Positions 27,195-37,827 of a stretch of 64,000 bases of DNA are shown piece by piece. The translations under genes were made by a program, and so were the position numbers. The DNA is taken from NCBI GenBank assembly GCA_013399115.1, contig VXAA01005188.1, positions 51,468 to 115,467 on the forward strand, read 5' to 3'. The stretch comes from Anseranas semipalmata. Its lineage: Eukaryota; Chordata; Aves; Anseriformes; Anseranatidae. The notes below the pieces were generated by a model. It was not told the DNA's origin and made no database searches. It worked only from the letters and a program-made list of their open reading frames with translations. The number at the start of each line of letters is the position of its first letter. Position 1 is the first letter of the stretch.

Positions 27195-29999
27195 TATTAA
27201 CTGTGAGAGGCTAATATAGATTCCTAAGTAGTTTCATGGGTACTTCCATAATATTTACATTATTCCTAATACTATAGTTGTGTGTGCATAAGTACTTACA
27301 GACAGTTCAAAGTGCAGTTCATTTGCTTCAGATTCCACCTCTAGAAAGTCATAATTTCCCCTTCTGGATTGGAAGTCATGCTAGGCACAGTCCTACTGCT
27401 GCATTTACAAAAAATGAAGTAACATTGCAGTCATTCTTTTTTTTTGCAAGAAGACAAGCATTGTTGAATTTGTGTGGTAAGTTGCCTAACCACTGCATAT
27501 TAGGGGAAAGCCAGATATGTTTACCTCCATAGGTTTCTTTTCTTTTTTTAAATCTCATCTGCTGAGATAAAAAGTGTTAACAACTTTATACTATTCAGGT
27601 AAGAGGAATTCACATTCCAGTCATTTCTGTGACTGATAAAAGTGCTCTTGTGCTGTAGTTAGGAGAGGGGCAATTAAGTTACCCAGCTAAAGGAATTTTA
27701 TAGGTCAGCTGTGCCTTGTGCACATACTTCAAGTCATGAGCACATTTGTCATTATCATTACACCTTAATAGAGGGATGGGGGGGCACTAAGTATCAGCAA
27801 CAATCATAGGTTTTGTGTTTCAGTTTGTTGTAAAATCACCTTCTCCAACAAGACCATCATTTAATCTTTAGCTTAGGAGGAACCACTCCAGTCCATCCAT
27901 TCAGAGCATAATATTCATCATGAATCAGTAGGTACATTACAAATAAAAAAATTTTTATAGCCCAGAGAAAGAATATTCCCACCATGTTTTATTAGTATTA
28001 GGATTACGGGACATAAAGATTATGGGATAACCTGTTCCAAGACAAAAACTAGTTAATCTTTAAGTCGAACAGTAAACTAAAGCATTTTATGTGTTTTCCT
28101 CATAGAGATTAGTAATGAGTCTCCAAGGCTGTGCGGGGAAAAAAACAATTGGATCAAAGCTGAATTGCCAGTTCAGCCAGTTCATCTAATAAGAAGGCTG
28201 TGAGACTAGAAAGCCAACATAGCTACACTTTCAGGAAATTCTCTGAAATTTGCCATTAAAACTTTTTTTTTCAGGACATCTTAGCTGTAAACACATCAGA
28301 GTCTGTTAGGCTGACAGTCAAATTACCAAGTTTAAAAATCCTAGCTAGAGCTTCAGATATCTCCATTAAAGGTTTAAAAAATGATAGTTCTAGAACACAA
28401 AGATGAAATCCAAACCACTAGTAGTTTTCAGATCTGAATGTGAAGAAAACTTCTCTCAGCATTCTGATACGGTAAGCTAGAGTTTGGGGTTTTCTAGCAT
28501 CTGAGAAGCAGAAACAGCTGCAAGGTCATAAGACTCTATTCGCATGATTGTTTCTCCAGAGTTTTGCAGATATGAGAAGTCTGAACAGCTCAGATTGTAT
28601 TTTGAAATCTGGTTACTTATCCAAACTAACATTAGATTTTTACCCTTTTGTTGTTTCACCCAGCTGTGTGACCTAATCCAGTCTTCTAGCATAGCAGCAA
28701 ACATCGCACATGCAGGAAATAACCGCTCTGTCTGGCAAGGTGCAAATTTTTTCACAGGCCTCCTACCTTCCCTGTGTAATCTGTTGAGGTGAATCCCCAC
28801 AAAGTACAAAATTGACTTAATTTCTTTTCCTTTTGATTTCAGAACACAGTAACAGGCTTATTAATATTAAGAAAGCCCTGAAAGTTTGTTTGATTTTCTC
28901 CAGCCATGATTCTAGCTTCCTCTCAGAGTTGAGTTGAACTACCTTGCTATAGAAAAAGGGTGCAAGTTAAAATTGTCACCTCACTACCATCATTCGACTG
29001 AAACTGAAGATGCTCACAATCTCTCTCCAAACCGTCAGCTCAGATCTTTGCATTGGGTCAAGTTGTTAATTGTAGTACGAGAAAACAGACAGAAATGAAA
29101 GCGGTATTAGTGTCCTCCAGATTTCTAATAAATTTTTTACTGATATAAGGCTTGCTCTTAGAAGCTCATTCACCCCTTCCATTAACCTCATCCTGCGCAA
29201 AGGCCTAAAGTGCATTAATGGCCATATGAATTCCTCCTTAGAAAGCAGTCCTGAAATCTAGGCAGCTAGATTTTATTGTGAGCATTGTTTGTATCTGCAA
29301 ATTACTTGTTCCTTGCTTTTGTAATATATGCATAGTATCTGTTTACATTACATTACATAACTGCAAAGGTATATATTTATAACAAAACATCAGAAGCCTA
29401 TGTTTGATGGTAACACCTAATTTCTGTGTATATCCTACCCCTCTGTACTGCATTAATACTTGCAATAACTTTTAGCTCTGTGAGCCTCTGTATACCTTTA
29501 AAACCTCATTACCTTCTATCCAGAAGTTCAGTGCTTTTCTTGTTTCATGCAGCCAGACAGGAAAAGGCTGTCTGAGGAGCTTACCTGTTTCTAACCATTC
29601 ACATTCAAACTGGTTTTCTGCAGTTCTCTGCCATAAGTTCTATGATTTGTAGTGTGAAATGCATTGTTGTTTTGAGGAACGTGATTTATGAAGAAAGAAT
29701 AAGGAAAATGAACTCTGCATACTTAAGCTTGTCTTTCCATTGTCATTTGATTTACTAATTTCACCAGGTGATGCCTACAAACTGATTTTCAGGTGCTCTT
29801 TTACTCCTTCACACCATCTGTTTGTCCATTGGGTGCTAACATACAGTCTATGTCAGTGAATGGTATGATGAATATCTGTATTTTTAACTTTGTGGGGGAT
29901 AAAGCTGTAGCCTTAGGCAGTAGAAAAGAACTGTATTGTACTTGTTTACCCCATAAACCAGCATACAGAATGCAAAAGCCCATCCACTGGTATAGGTTC

Positions 30000-30120
30000 T
30001 ATACATATATGGATTTATATAAACATATGCACATATATATATAAATATGTATATATGTGTATATTGTATAGTATGTGTGTGTGTATACATAAATATACAG
30101 CAGTGTGTATATACTATACA
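30000..30120. repeat. (TA)/(TG) mixed dinucleotide repeat
   Basis: About 120 bases of alternating TA, TG and CA units inside the probable KLF13 3'UTR. A second TG-rich alternating block follows at about 30,287-30,405. Both are alternating purine-pyrimidine sequence. Confidence 0.8.
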
Positions 30121-30286
30121 CAGAATAATGAAGGGATGTCTACAGAGCAAAAATAGGTATCCATTTCATTATAGCTAGCGATGGGTCTGAACCAAAATCC
30201 TGGATCCAAACTCCATTGCCTTTGGCAAGTTTGAATCTGTTTTTTGAGATTTGTGGTTTAGTTTCATCTCCGGTTACAGCTGTAGT

Positions 30287-30405
30287 TAGCTGTGTATATA
30301 TGCATTCTGGGGGACGTGTGGGTGTGTGCACATGTGCTTATTCACATGTGTGTGCCTCTGTGGGTGACAATATGTGTGCAAGTGTGCACGTTTACATATG
30401 TACTT
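30287..30405. repeat. Degenerate (TG)n-rich block
   Basis: An interrupted TG/CA-rich stretch with repeated cacatgtg and gtgtgtgc units. On the sense RNA it would be UG-rich. Confidence 0.7.
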
Positions 30406-30722
30406 TCAGCTTTGGTGAACTGTAATGTTACTGATGTCACCTTCTCTTGGACAGTTTTATCAACAGCACATGGATGCTTCCATGGGTCACTTTTCAACTC
30501 TATAAATCACTACATTGAAGTATTACAGTTGTACAGTTATATGCTCATCTACTCTTGCTCTGCTGTAACTTTTTATGTATTTTGTACCGCATAGATTATA
30601 TATTGTGATAATGTCTATACAACAACAGTAAAAAGGAAAAAAAAGGAAAAAGGAAGAAAATTAACAACTGTAAAGCATCGTCTTAACATGTATGCATGGT
30701 TAGCGACGTTTACATTTTCCAA

Positions 30723-30728
30723 AATAAA
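30723..30728 (+). terminator. Candidate distal KLF13 poly(A) signal
   Basis: AATAAA in 'ttccaaaataaaacttata' is followed within 20 nt by GT-rich sequence (gtgttggttttcttg), the usual arrangement for a vertebrate cleavage site. It is the last good signal before the sequence changes to a MIR relic and an AT microsatellite, so I use it as the likely gene end. Confidence 0.5.
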
Positions 30729-31134
30729 ACTTATAATATGAAGTGTTGGTTTTCTTGTAATTTCATTCTCTGTATCAGTTAAAAGCATCAACTAGGTAGT
30801 ATTTTTGCTGTTAGTTTCAGGTTTCATATGTTGTTTGATGTCTTTGTTTAAATTTCAACCAGTGCTACTGTTTAAAATGGGATTTTTTTTAAACCATTGA
30901 GAAGAAGTTTGTGTGATGTTTGTTTTGTATTCTCCTATAATTGATATTTCAGAGCTGCATAGTGAAATTCCTTTCTCAAGGCTGGTGTATTCTGTGTTTT
31001 TCTTTACAAGATAGTTACGGGATTAATATGCACGAATTGAAGCTCAGAGTCAACCATCCTTTCTTTCAAAGCCCAGTTCTTTGCAAATTTCTGATACCAT
31101 CTCTACAAGTGGCAATGTCCTTTCAAACCAGTAG

Positions 31135-31255
31135 TAATTTAATCTCACAGCACCCTGAAATGTTTTCTGTCCTCATTTTAAAGATGAGAAAATTGAAGCA
31201 CAAGTGATTGAGTGACTTCCTCAAAGACATGAGGCTATAGCAGATATCTGTCTTT
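31135..31255 (-). repeat. MIR SINE fragment
   Basis: The stretch 'cattttaaagatgagaaaat', then 'gaagcacaagtgattgagtg' and 'acttcctcaaagacatgagg', follows the reverse complement of the MIR core (cattttacagatgaggaaac, tgaggcaca, aagtgacttgcccaaggtca). The motif order and spacing are good, with divergence typical of old amniote copies. Confidence 0.75.
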
Positions 31256-31317
31256 GTCCTCCTTTGGAATTAACACCACACCCTCAGGAAAAGAATTGTG
31301 CGCCCTATAGTGCACAC

Positions 31318-31381
31318 ATATTATATTATATTATAATTTTTATATATATATAAATATATTATATTATATTATATTATATTC
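31318..31381. repeat. (TATTA)n/(TA)n AT microsatellite
   Basis: A 60-base pure A+T block of TATTA pentamers on both sides of a TA dinucleotide core. The 7-base direct repeat GCGCCCT occurs on each flank (31,300-31,306 and 31,384-31,390). Confidence 0.9.
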
Positions 31382-32766
31382 TAGCGCCCTGTCTATGGAA
31401 CATTATATCTGACTGCAAAAATTTTGGAAGTGTAGACTACTATTGAAAGATAAAGGCTAAAACATCCTCGCTAAGCTAGGGGCAATTGTGGAAATTACTT
31501 TAAAATCAATACATTTTCTTGTGCAGGGGTGATGAAAACTGTTCAGAGCAAGGAACTGGGAAAGGCATTACCTTTAATAGCAGGTTTCCCCGTGTGTTTA
31601 TTACCATGTTGAACTGTCAGTGTTATTCATCATCTTTGACCACGCACCCGTTAGCTGGTACATCGCTATGTGTCTATAAGCAACTGTTGTTCTACAATTT
31701 ACACAAAGGAACTAGCTAAATCACATAAATGCTTAAATATGTTAATGCAGTATTTACGGGATCTTTAGCTGGGAATAGCATACTCTTTGGGCATGCAGCG
31801 GATAGCTTTGACTATATTAGGGAACCCTCAGTGGAACAGAAGATACAGCGCTTGTGTCCAGCAGAAAAACACGGGTTTGTTTCATTCTTCTCTACAAACA
31901 TTAGCGTCATGTGGCTTCTATCTGCTTATTCTCAGTGTCTTTGTTATAACTGGGAAATTCCAGGTTGTGAGAATCCTCAGGCAAAAATCCTGGGAAACTG
32001 TCTGATACCAAAGTGAGGTGTTCCCTCGTGTACCTTGTCTATCAATCTGACTGTTGAACTTCTTCAGTTTTAGATCCACTGAAGTAATTAACCTCACCCT
32101 GCTCCTGGCAGTCCTTCCCTTGAGTTTGTGTCCTTGGCTGTCCTCACGGCATTCACATTTCTTACTTCAATTTTCACCCTTTAACAGATAGGCTAGGCAG
32201 CTGCTTTAGAAGCCTCTTTGTTTTCTGCTACTTGGTTCCTGTGGATAGGGTGTGACATGTCTGACTTCTACCCCGACCCGGTTTTCTGGCCACTCGCTCC
32301 ATCTGAATTCACTCTTTGCACTAGCTGGAAAGGTGGTGAGGTGTGTTTTTTCACTGCTGCTGGAGAAAGTTGCTAGTAGTCTCCTGCTCCTCTTCTCTAT
32401 GAAGGAATGAGTCTGAACTTTTTTGAAAATACAGGTTAAACAGTGCCTTCCAAGTGTCGTGCATGTGTGAAAATAGGCCCTGAAGAGCAGCACTTCTGAA
32501 GTCTTCCTACATGAAGGACCCACCTCATGTTTGATAACAGAGGAGCAAAGATCATTTTCTGAGCTTTCTGGAAGAATGAAAAGAGAAACAAATCCTGAAA
32601 GGATATGCCTTTTCAGTCTAAGTGTGGAGTTGTTGCCTTGGTTCTGTAATGTTATGTGCCTCCCCACCCAGACACCCACACTCTGAAACGTATGTTAACA
32701 CATTCTCATCCGCAAAAGAAACTGCTCCTCTCAGATTGCTAAATATATGGGTTTCTGTCTTGCCTG

Positions 32767-32793
32767 TGACTCAGCGCTCGTCATCAGACGAGC
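32767..32793. promoter_or_regulatory. AP-1/antioxidant-response-like motif beside a perfect small hairpin
   Basis: TGACTCAGC at 32,767-32,775 matches both AP-1 (TGACTCA) and the NRF2/MAF core TGACNNNGC. It is followed at once by GCTCGTC-ATCA-GACGAGC (32,776-32,793), a 7-bp perfect stem with a 4-base loop containing two CpGs. The sequence is direct; any enhancer role is inferred. Confidence 0.35.
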
Positions 32794-33124
32794 ATAGACT
32801 TGGCAGTAGCCCATCAGTTCAGAAGAAAAGAGATAATGCTGCTAGAATTAGGATGGGATTTTCATATTCACATTCACCTGTGTATGATTGCTGTCTTCAA
32901 AGTAGTTCACCTGAAGGTTTGTTGCCGCAACTTTTGGAGGAAACGTGGCCATGACATGCCTTGCTAGTTGACTGCAAGAGATTAAAGTGGCATAAATATG
33001 AATGTACAGTCAACAGAAAGAGAAGTGAGAGAAGACAGGTTGAAATAAAAAAAGAGGTGAGGAAAATGAGACAAGCCAAGTGTTTCTAGCAGCTGACCAG
33101 AAAGGCTCACATGGCACCAGAATA

Positions 33125-33140
33125 CACGTGGGAAATTCCC
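33125..33140. promoter_or_regulatory. E-box overlapping a palindromic kappa-B-like site
   Basis: CACGTGGGAAATTCCC contains the E-box CACGTG and, sharing one G, the 11-base palindrome GGGAAATTCCC, which fits the NF-kappaB consensus GGGRNWYYCC. Whether it is used is unknown. Confidence 0.35.
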
Positions 33141-33819
33141 TAAAGAATTCCAGAGTGACCAAGCTAGGCAGCATCTCCAAATACTGAGGACCACATCATC
33201 TTTTCTGTGAGCAGTACAGGAGGGAGCCATGTCAAACGGTAATTCAAGTGGGCAAGCACACATGCAGCTAGCTACAGTGCGTTGCTGGCACAGCTAAGAG
33301 TTTAAAGAGAGAGGAAGGGATTTTTTTAATAGTTTTCTCAATCCATACACCAGACAAGAGTGGGAAGTCTGGATGCCCAGACATCTGAGCAGCAAGAGAG
33401 GGAAAGGGAAGCGTGAGTGAACATTGGCTTTGTCAGTCAGATCTGTGCTCTGGGCAACTCATAGAACAAGATTACATTAAACAAAGGTGGAGAAAAAAAG
33501 AATGAAGAAAAGAACTCTGAGAAAACCTGAGTGGGGTTTTAGGCAGGAACAGGCCCCAAAGGTCTATGAACACTGCTAACAAAACCTGAACACTTACGGC
33601 TTAGTAATAACTCTACCTCACCAAGAGAAAGCAGGTCTACAGTGTAATTGCTGCCTCATCATAATTGCAAATAAGGGATCAACCTGCCCAACCTGATTGG
33701 CACTGGCATGAATTAGTTTTAATCTTTGGCTCCTGCTGGCAGGAACAAATGTTCAACAGGCAAAGAGGGGTTGGCATCAGGGGCTGGGCTAAGAGAGGCT
33801 CGAGGTGCTGTTGCTGGCA

Positions 33820-34000
33820 GCTCTCTCTGCTGAGCTGACGTTTGTTCTCTGCGTCACTGGACAGCCGCGCCTGCCGGAGCACACCGCAGCAGGTCTGAGC
33901 CTGCTGAGCGAGTGCCTGTAAGGGACGCTCCAGAGGGTCGCACAAACACAGCCGCGCTGGCAGCACGTCCTCTGCCTCAGACCACGGTGTGTGCTGCCAC
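33820..34000. promoter_or_regulatory. Short GC/CpG-rich patch 1
   Basis: This intergenic block has about a dozen CpGs within roughly 160 bases, in otherwise CpG-poor, AT-rich DNA, plus half-sites of the ATF/CREB type (ctgacgtttg, tgcgtcac). It may be an enhancer or a promoter of a non-coding RNA. Open frames across it on both strands are explained by high GC. Confidence 0.3.
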
Positions 34001-34541
34001 TTCTCTCCCAGGGGCTGAATCCAGGCAGCACCCTTTCTGCGGGGCTGTTTATGCAACCATGAGTGCTGTCTGTAGACACAGAAATTCAAGTCATCCTGTC
34101 CCCCAGCTCACACGTCACACCTTTACCACCCTGCCACCCACATCACAAATACCTTAGCAAGGCAGTAGTAATGTGTACAGAAATACTAACATCAGAAGGC
34201 CAATATCTTACTTTCTATGAGTAGTAAAGGCTTGGAGCCTGCCCTCGCAACGCATCTGTGTTGGCAAGAAGCCCACAGAAGTCAATTGGAAGTGAAAACT
34301 GAACTGGACCCCTATTTTCCATGTTCCTCAGACTGCAGGAAGAAAAGACCACTGAAGAGTCACGCAGGTATCCTGAAGTGCTGCCATTCTAGGATTTGTC
34401 TATTAAAGCTTGCTGTTAGCAACTTAAACAGTGCTTTGCAAATACAGATAAAGATTTACCTTCCCTGCCTGTCTCAAGCTGAGTTAAACTCAGGTTGTGT
34501 CTAACACATCAAGATGTCCAAGCTAACTCTGGAGGTGATTT

Positions 34542-34618
34542 AGCTGTATTAATATGATACTGCTTAGACTGAAAAATAGCCCTCAGCTCATTAGGCAGAG
34601 CATCATATTAATGCAGTT
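34542..34618. repeat. Imperfect inverted repeat (hairpin)
   Basis: The arm at 34,544-34,558 (ctgtattaatatgat) pairs with 34,602-34,616 (atcatattaatgcag). That gives 15 consecutive pairs including one G-U, extended by two more pairs after an A-C mismatch, with a loop of about 37 bases. Size and shape resemble a small pre-miRNA or a MITE end pair, but I recognise no family. Confidence 0.5.
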
Positions 34619-36059
34619 ATGGTTACACTGCCCAAGCTGGCTGATTCACAGCTAACCCAAGTGTCCTTCCCAAGGCCTACCCTGAACGATATGGACATGT
34701 CCCAGAGGGAAGGTGCAGTGTGCCCTGACGGTGGACATGAGAACACCATTGAGAAAGAAGGGCCAGCTGAAGGCTGGCAACAGTGTAGTAAGAGGAACGA
34801 GACGAAAAAATGTGGGAAATGGATCAAAGGTGCAATAAATGGGGAAGGTGAGGGTAAGAGGAGGAAGATCAGTAGAAAAATGAGAAAGGAGTATTGGGTA
34901 GGGCAATTCTATATCCTTTTGTATGGAGAAAAAGAAAGGGCTAAGGTGCGAAATCCAAAAGGAGGTGTGGAGGAAGGAGTACGATAGCTCCTGTGGTGGC
35001 ATTTCCAACAGACTGGATGGTGAGATATGCCAGTGCGCAGTAAACAGGACAGTGCATCTTTAAGAGACCAGTGTTTGTATTTTCCCATGCTCTCCTATTG
35101 TGGAGATAACTTACTGAGTCATTTCTCTGATCCTGGAGACAAACGGAACAGACACAAAACATAACAAAACACAATAGCAACGGGAAGAGAGAAATTCCTC
35201 CCTCCCCCTTCCACCACACACGCATTTTACGTCAGTGATCTGAACGCACTCAAAGCCTCCAAGTGGAAGAGAAACAAGGAACAGGCTGATGGCGCTTTCT
35301 GGTGCACAGTATTTGAATCAAGGTCACCTTCTCCACCATTGCATGAACAGTTAAAACATGAAAGCTGCAATTCTCCAGTCTGATACTTTTAAATATTTTA
35401 TCCAGTCTCTTCGGTTAAATGTCTTACCTTCCAGCATTCCCACAGACAGTGAACTGCAACAGGAATTTGCTAGCGTTTTTAAACTTCAAAGCTTTTCACT
35501 TCAAAGACCCTGCAATTTTTCTCTCAAGCTTCGTGCCCCACCCTCTGCAAAAGAGATGTCAGTTTGGGACTCTCTCAAAATGCCGCATTTGGAAGCTCAC
35601 AGGCTGCAGCCTAACTTTCTATTATGCATCTAAAAGTCAACATCACACCTCTGGCGTCCCCAGAGGGGAGTAATGAGATGGGCACCCCCTCAAGTGGCTA
35701 GCCCCCAGCCCAGGCTATGCCAAGACTTCCTACACCAAAATGCAGAATCACCACTGATCAAACCCGAGTGAAGGGCATTCTCTCTATCTCTTTAACCTCT
35801 GTTACTGTGCTGAGAACCATCTCAAGCCCTTGATATTACAAGACAATAAGGTCTCACGAAGTCACAAGGTGTTAAAAGGTTTGGTTAAAATGCAGACTTT
35901 TTGTTGACTCGAAGTAGTCAAAAACAATTTCAAACTTTCCCGCTTTGGGGCTGCTGTTCACGCTGCAGTTTTCAGCCTGCTGGGAGGAATAAGATGGTTT
36001 GTCTAGAAGAAGGCAGAAGAAAGTTTAGTTCAGGATTGGCAATCCCTCCTCTCTGCCAC

Positions 36060-36300
36060 TGCAGCAGGCCCTGCTCACGGCTTGCGGGGCTGCGCAGGGC
36101 GGAGGGAGGCTGCCGTGCTGCTGGCAGCGGGTGAGGGCTGGCTGCGGCTGGCTGCGCGGGCTGGCAGCTCCCTCCAGAACTGCCCTGCATCTGCCCGCCT
36201 CCTGCGGGAGGGGAGGGCAGCCACCTCGGGGCTGGGGGCTGCAACGCAGCCGCAGCACGGCCCAGCTTCTGCAACTGCCCAGAAGACCGGGGTAAGGGAT
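36060..36300. promoter_or_regulatory. Short GC/CpG-rich patch 2 (possible non-coding RNA first exon)
   Basis: About 240 bases of markedly GC-rich DNA with some 16 CpGs stand alone between two AT-rich kilobases. The block ends in a strong splice donor on the + strand (gaccggggtaaggg around 36,285-36,298). That layout fits a small CpG-island promoter with the first exon of a non-coding transcript. The frames open on both strands here (up to 165 codons on the minus strand) are what high GC produces and show no protein family. Confidence 0.35.
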
Positions 36301-37121
36301 GGTTTCCCCTTAATGCGCCCTCGCAAGCGGCTGTACTGAGTAGCCCGGGTGAGGAAACAGAGGCGAAGCCAGGGAACAGGAACCCTGCGGAGGGTGGGAC
36401 TGCACAAACAACAAGATCGGGTGAATAAATTGGGGCTGGTTGTTGGCTTCCCTGTAAGGAACCTTCCATTAAGGCTCCAGTGGATATTTTTGGACGCCAC
36501 CACTCTATTTTTAGGAGGGATAATTAATGCACAAGGAAATAAGGAAGGAAAAAATCAAGCTTGAAGTCCAAGAATAGAAAAATCTGTATTCTCCACAAAA
36601 TTGTCCACTATGATTAAGGAGGAGTAAAAAGGAAAGGAAGGGCTGCATTTCATGAGCAAAAATATGCTACAAATCACTGTAAAAATTGTATGTTACATGG
36701 TGTTTGCTAAGAGAGGGGAAGCGTTTCTGGAAGACAGCATTTCACCACTTAACTGTTATTAAAGAGGAGTGAAGGCCCAGCTTTAAAACACAGCTGTTCT
36801 CTGGCCACGTTTCTGTATAGCTGTCAGCTGCGCAGAGGCTGCTGGCGTCTCTGCGTGTTGTGATCCGGCTTTGGGAGGGGCTGGCCGTGACCTCGAGAAC
36901 AACTGGCACGGGCTCTGCCCAGTTCTCTGCATGAAGTCAGTAAGAGAAAAATCACAGTCAAGTTGCTTAACACCCTCGCCATCTGCTAGAAAACCCCGTG
37001 AGCTACATGCAACACCCATCCCAGCATGGTTGTATTATTCTATGAAACATGGAAATATTTCCTGACATGAAAAAGCAGGTCCTTAAAATAATCTGCATGA
37101 ATTACGAGGCTACTATAAGGC

Positions 37122-37128
37122 TATAAAA
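37122..37128 (+). promoter_or_regulatory. TATA-box-like element before an orphan ORF
   Basis: GGCTATAAAATCTGGG contains a consensus TATAAAA with GC-rich flanks, 40 bases upstream of the ATG at 37,168. It could place transcription start around 37,150-37,155, just before that ATG. This is inference; no transcript evidence is available. Confidence 0.3.
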
Positions 37129-37167
37129 TCTGGGTTTTGTTGTTGTTTGTTTGTTTTATGAACAAAG

Positions 37168-37827
37168 ATGGAACATTCTCAGAGAAAACAAACAAAAAAC
37201 CTTGGATACAGGAGCCTGAAACACGATGGAACAATGTGTGTAATGCTTTTAAAATTCAGCTATTATTTTACCGATAACAGTAGTTTAGATTCACGTCCCT
37301 CAGCCTTACAACACAGACTTGAACCAGTGTCAATGTCACCATTGTCTGCAGAAGAAAAAAATCCAAGTTTTGCCTCACTCTTGTGTTTGTGCCTTCAATT
37401 CTCATCTCACTCTGAAGAGCAACTGCTTCAGAGCAGGGCCTCCTTGCCTGCCTGGTTAGCATCTGCACAGCACCTTGCAGTCAGTACAGACATGAGTGGC
37501 ATCTTCCCCCTCAAGGAGAAACATCAGCTCTGTACTACCCACCCACAACCCACGTTCACCATTAGACACAATTCTTTCTACCGTAAGGGTCACCTCATCT
37601 TAGGCCAAGCCCAGCTTGTAAATTCCCGACACCACAGGGAACATCTGTGTGAAATATCTAACAGGAGTGGAACACGTCAGAGGGCAGCAGTCAAACAGTA
37701 TCGAAAACAGTACCTCCCTTTTAGGTGCCTCCAAGAAGAGTTGCCTCTTCACTTTGGGAAGCACCACACACAAAATCCTCTATTTAACTTAGAACTGCCA
37801 TATTCTCTAAGCATGACTGATGTCTGA
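37168..37827 (+). CDS. Orphan ORF, 219 residues, function unknown
   Basis: This is the longest open frame in the window that is not a recognised exon. The ATG has a favourable context (A at -3, G at +4: caaagATGG) and a TATA-like element 40 bases upstream. The product is rich in Ser, Leu, His and Gln and basic toward the C-terminus. There is no signal peptide, clear membrane segment, zinc-finger spacing or family motif that I recognise. No good AATAAA follows closely. At normal stop-codon frequency a frame this long is uncommon but can arise by chance in 64 kb. It lies between the two convergent genes, on the same strand as KLF13 and 0.9 kb after the GC-rich patch. It could be a chance ORF, an ORF in a long non-coding RNA, or a lineage-specific gene; I favour the first two. 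Confidence 0.2.
   Translation: MEHSQRKQTKNLGYRSLKHDGTMCVMLLKFSYYFTDNSSLDSRPSALQHRLEPVSMSPLSAEEKNPSFASLLCLCLQFSSHSEEQLLQSRASLPAWLASAQHLAVSTDMSGIFPLKEKHQLCTTHPQPTFTIRHNSFYRKGHLILGQAQLVNSRHHREHLCEISNRSGTRQRAAVKQYRKQYLPFRCLQEELPLHFGKHHTQNPLFNLELPYSLSMTDV

Larger units (their letters stand above)
25372..30750 (+). other. Probable KLF13 3'UTR
   Basis: The 5.4 kb after the KLF13 stop codon has no recognisable coding sequence. It carries regulatory-type sequence: a miR-125 seed match, a Pumilio motif, poly-T tracts, TG/TA repeats and several AATAAA signals. The last plausible signal (30,723-30,728) is followed by a GT-rich stretch typical of a cleavage site, and long 3'UTRs are usual for this gene family. 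A shorter form could end after AATAAA at 26,636. The extent is inferred from sequence signals; RNA 3'-end data would decide it. Confidence 0.5.

Noticed and set aside
32206..32679. 157-codon minus-strand open frame
   Set aside because: No splice context, no recognisable motif and no supporting promoter; probably chance.
33679..34089. 136-codon minus-strand open frame
   Set aside because: It overlaps another open frame in a CpG-rich block and shows no family motif.
35972..36503. Minus-strand open frames of 142 and 165 codons
   Set aside because: They lie over a GC-rich patch where stop codons are rare; the two frames overlap each other and match no protein family.
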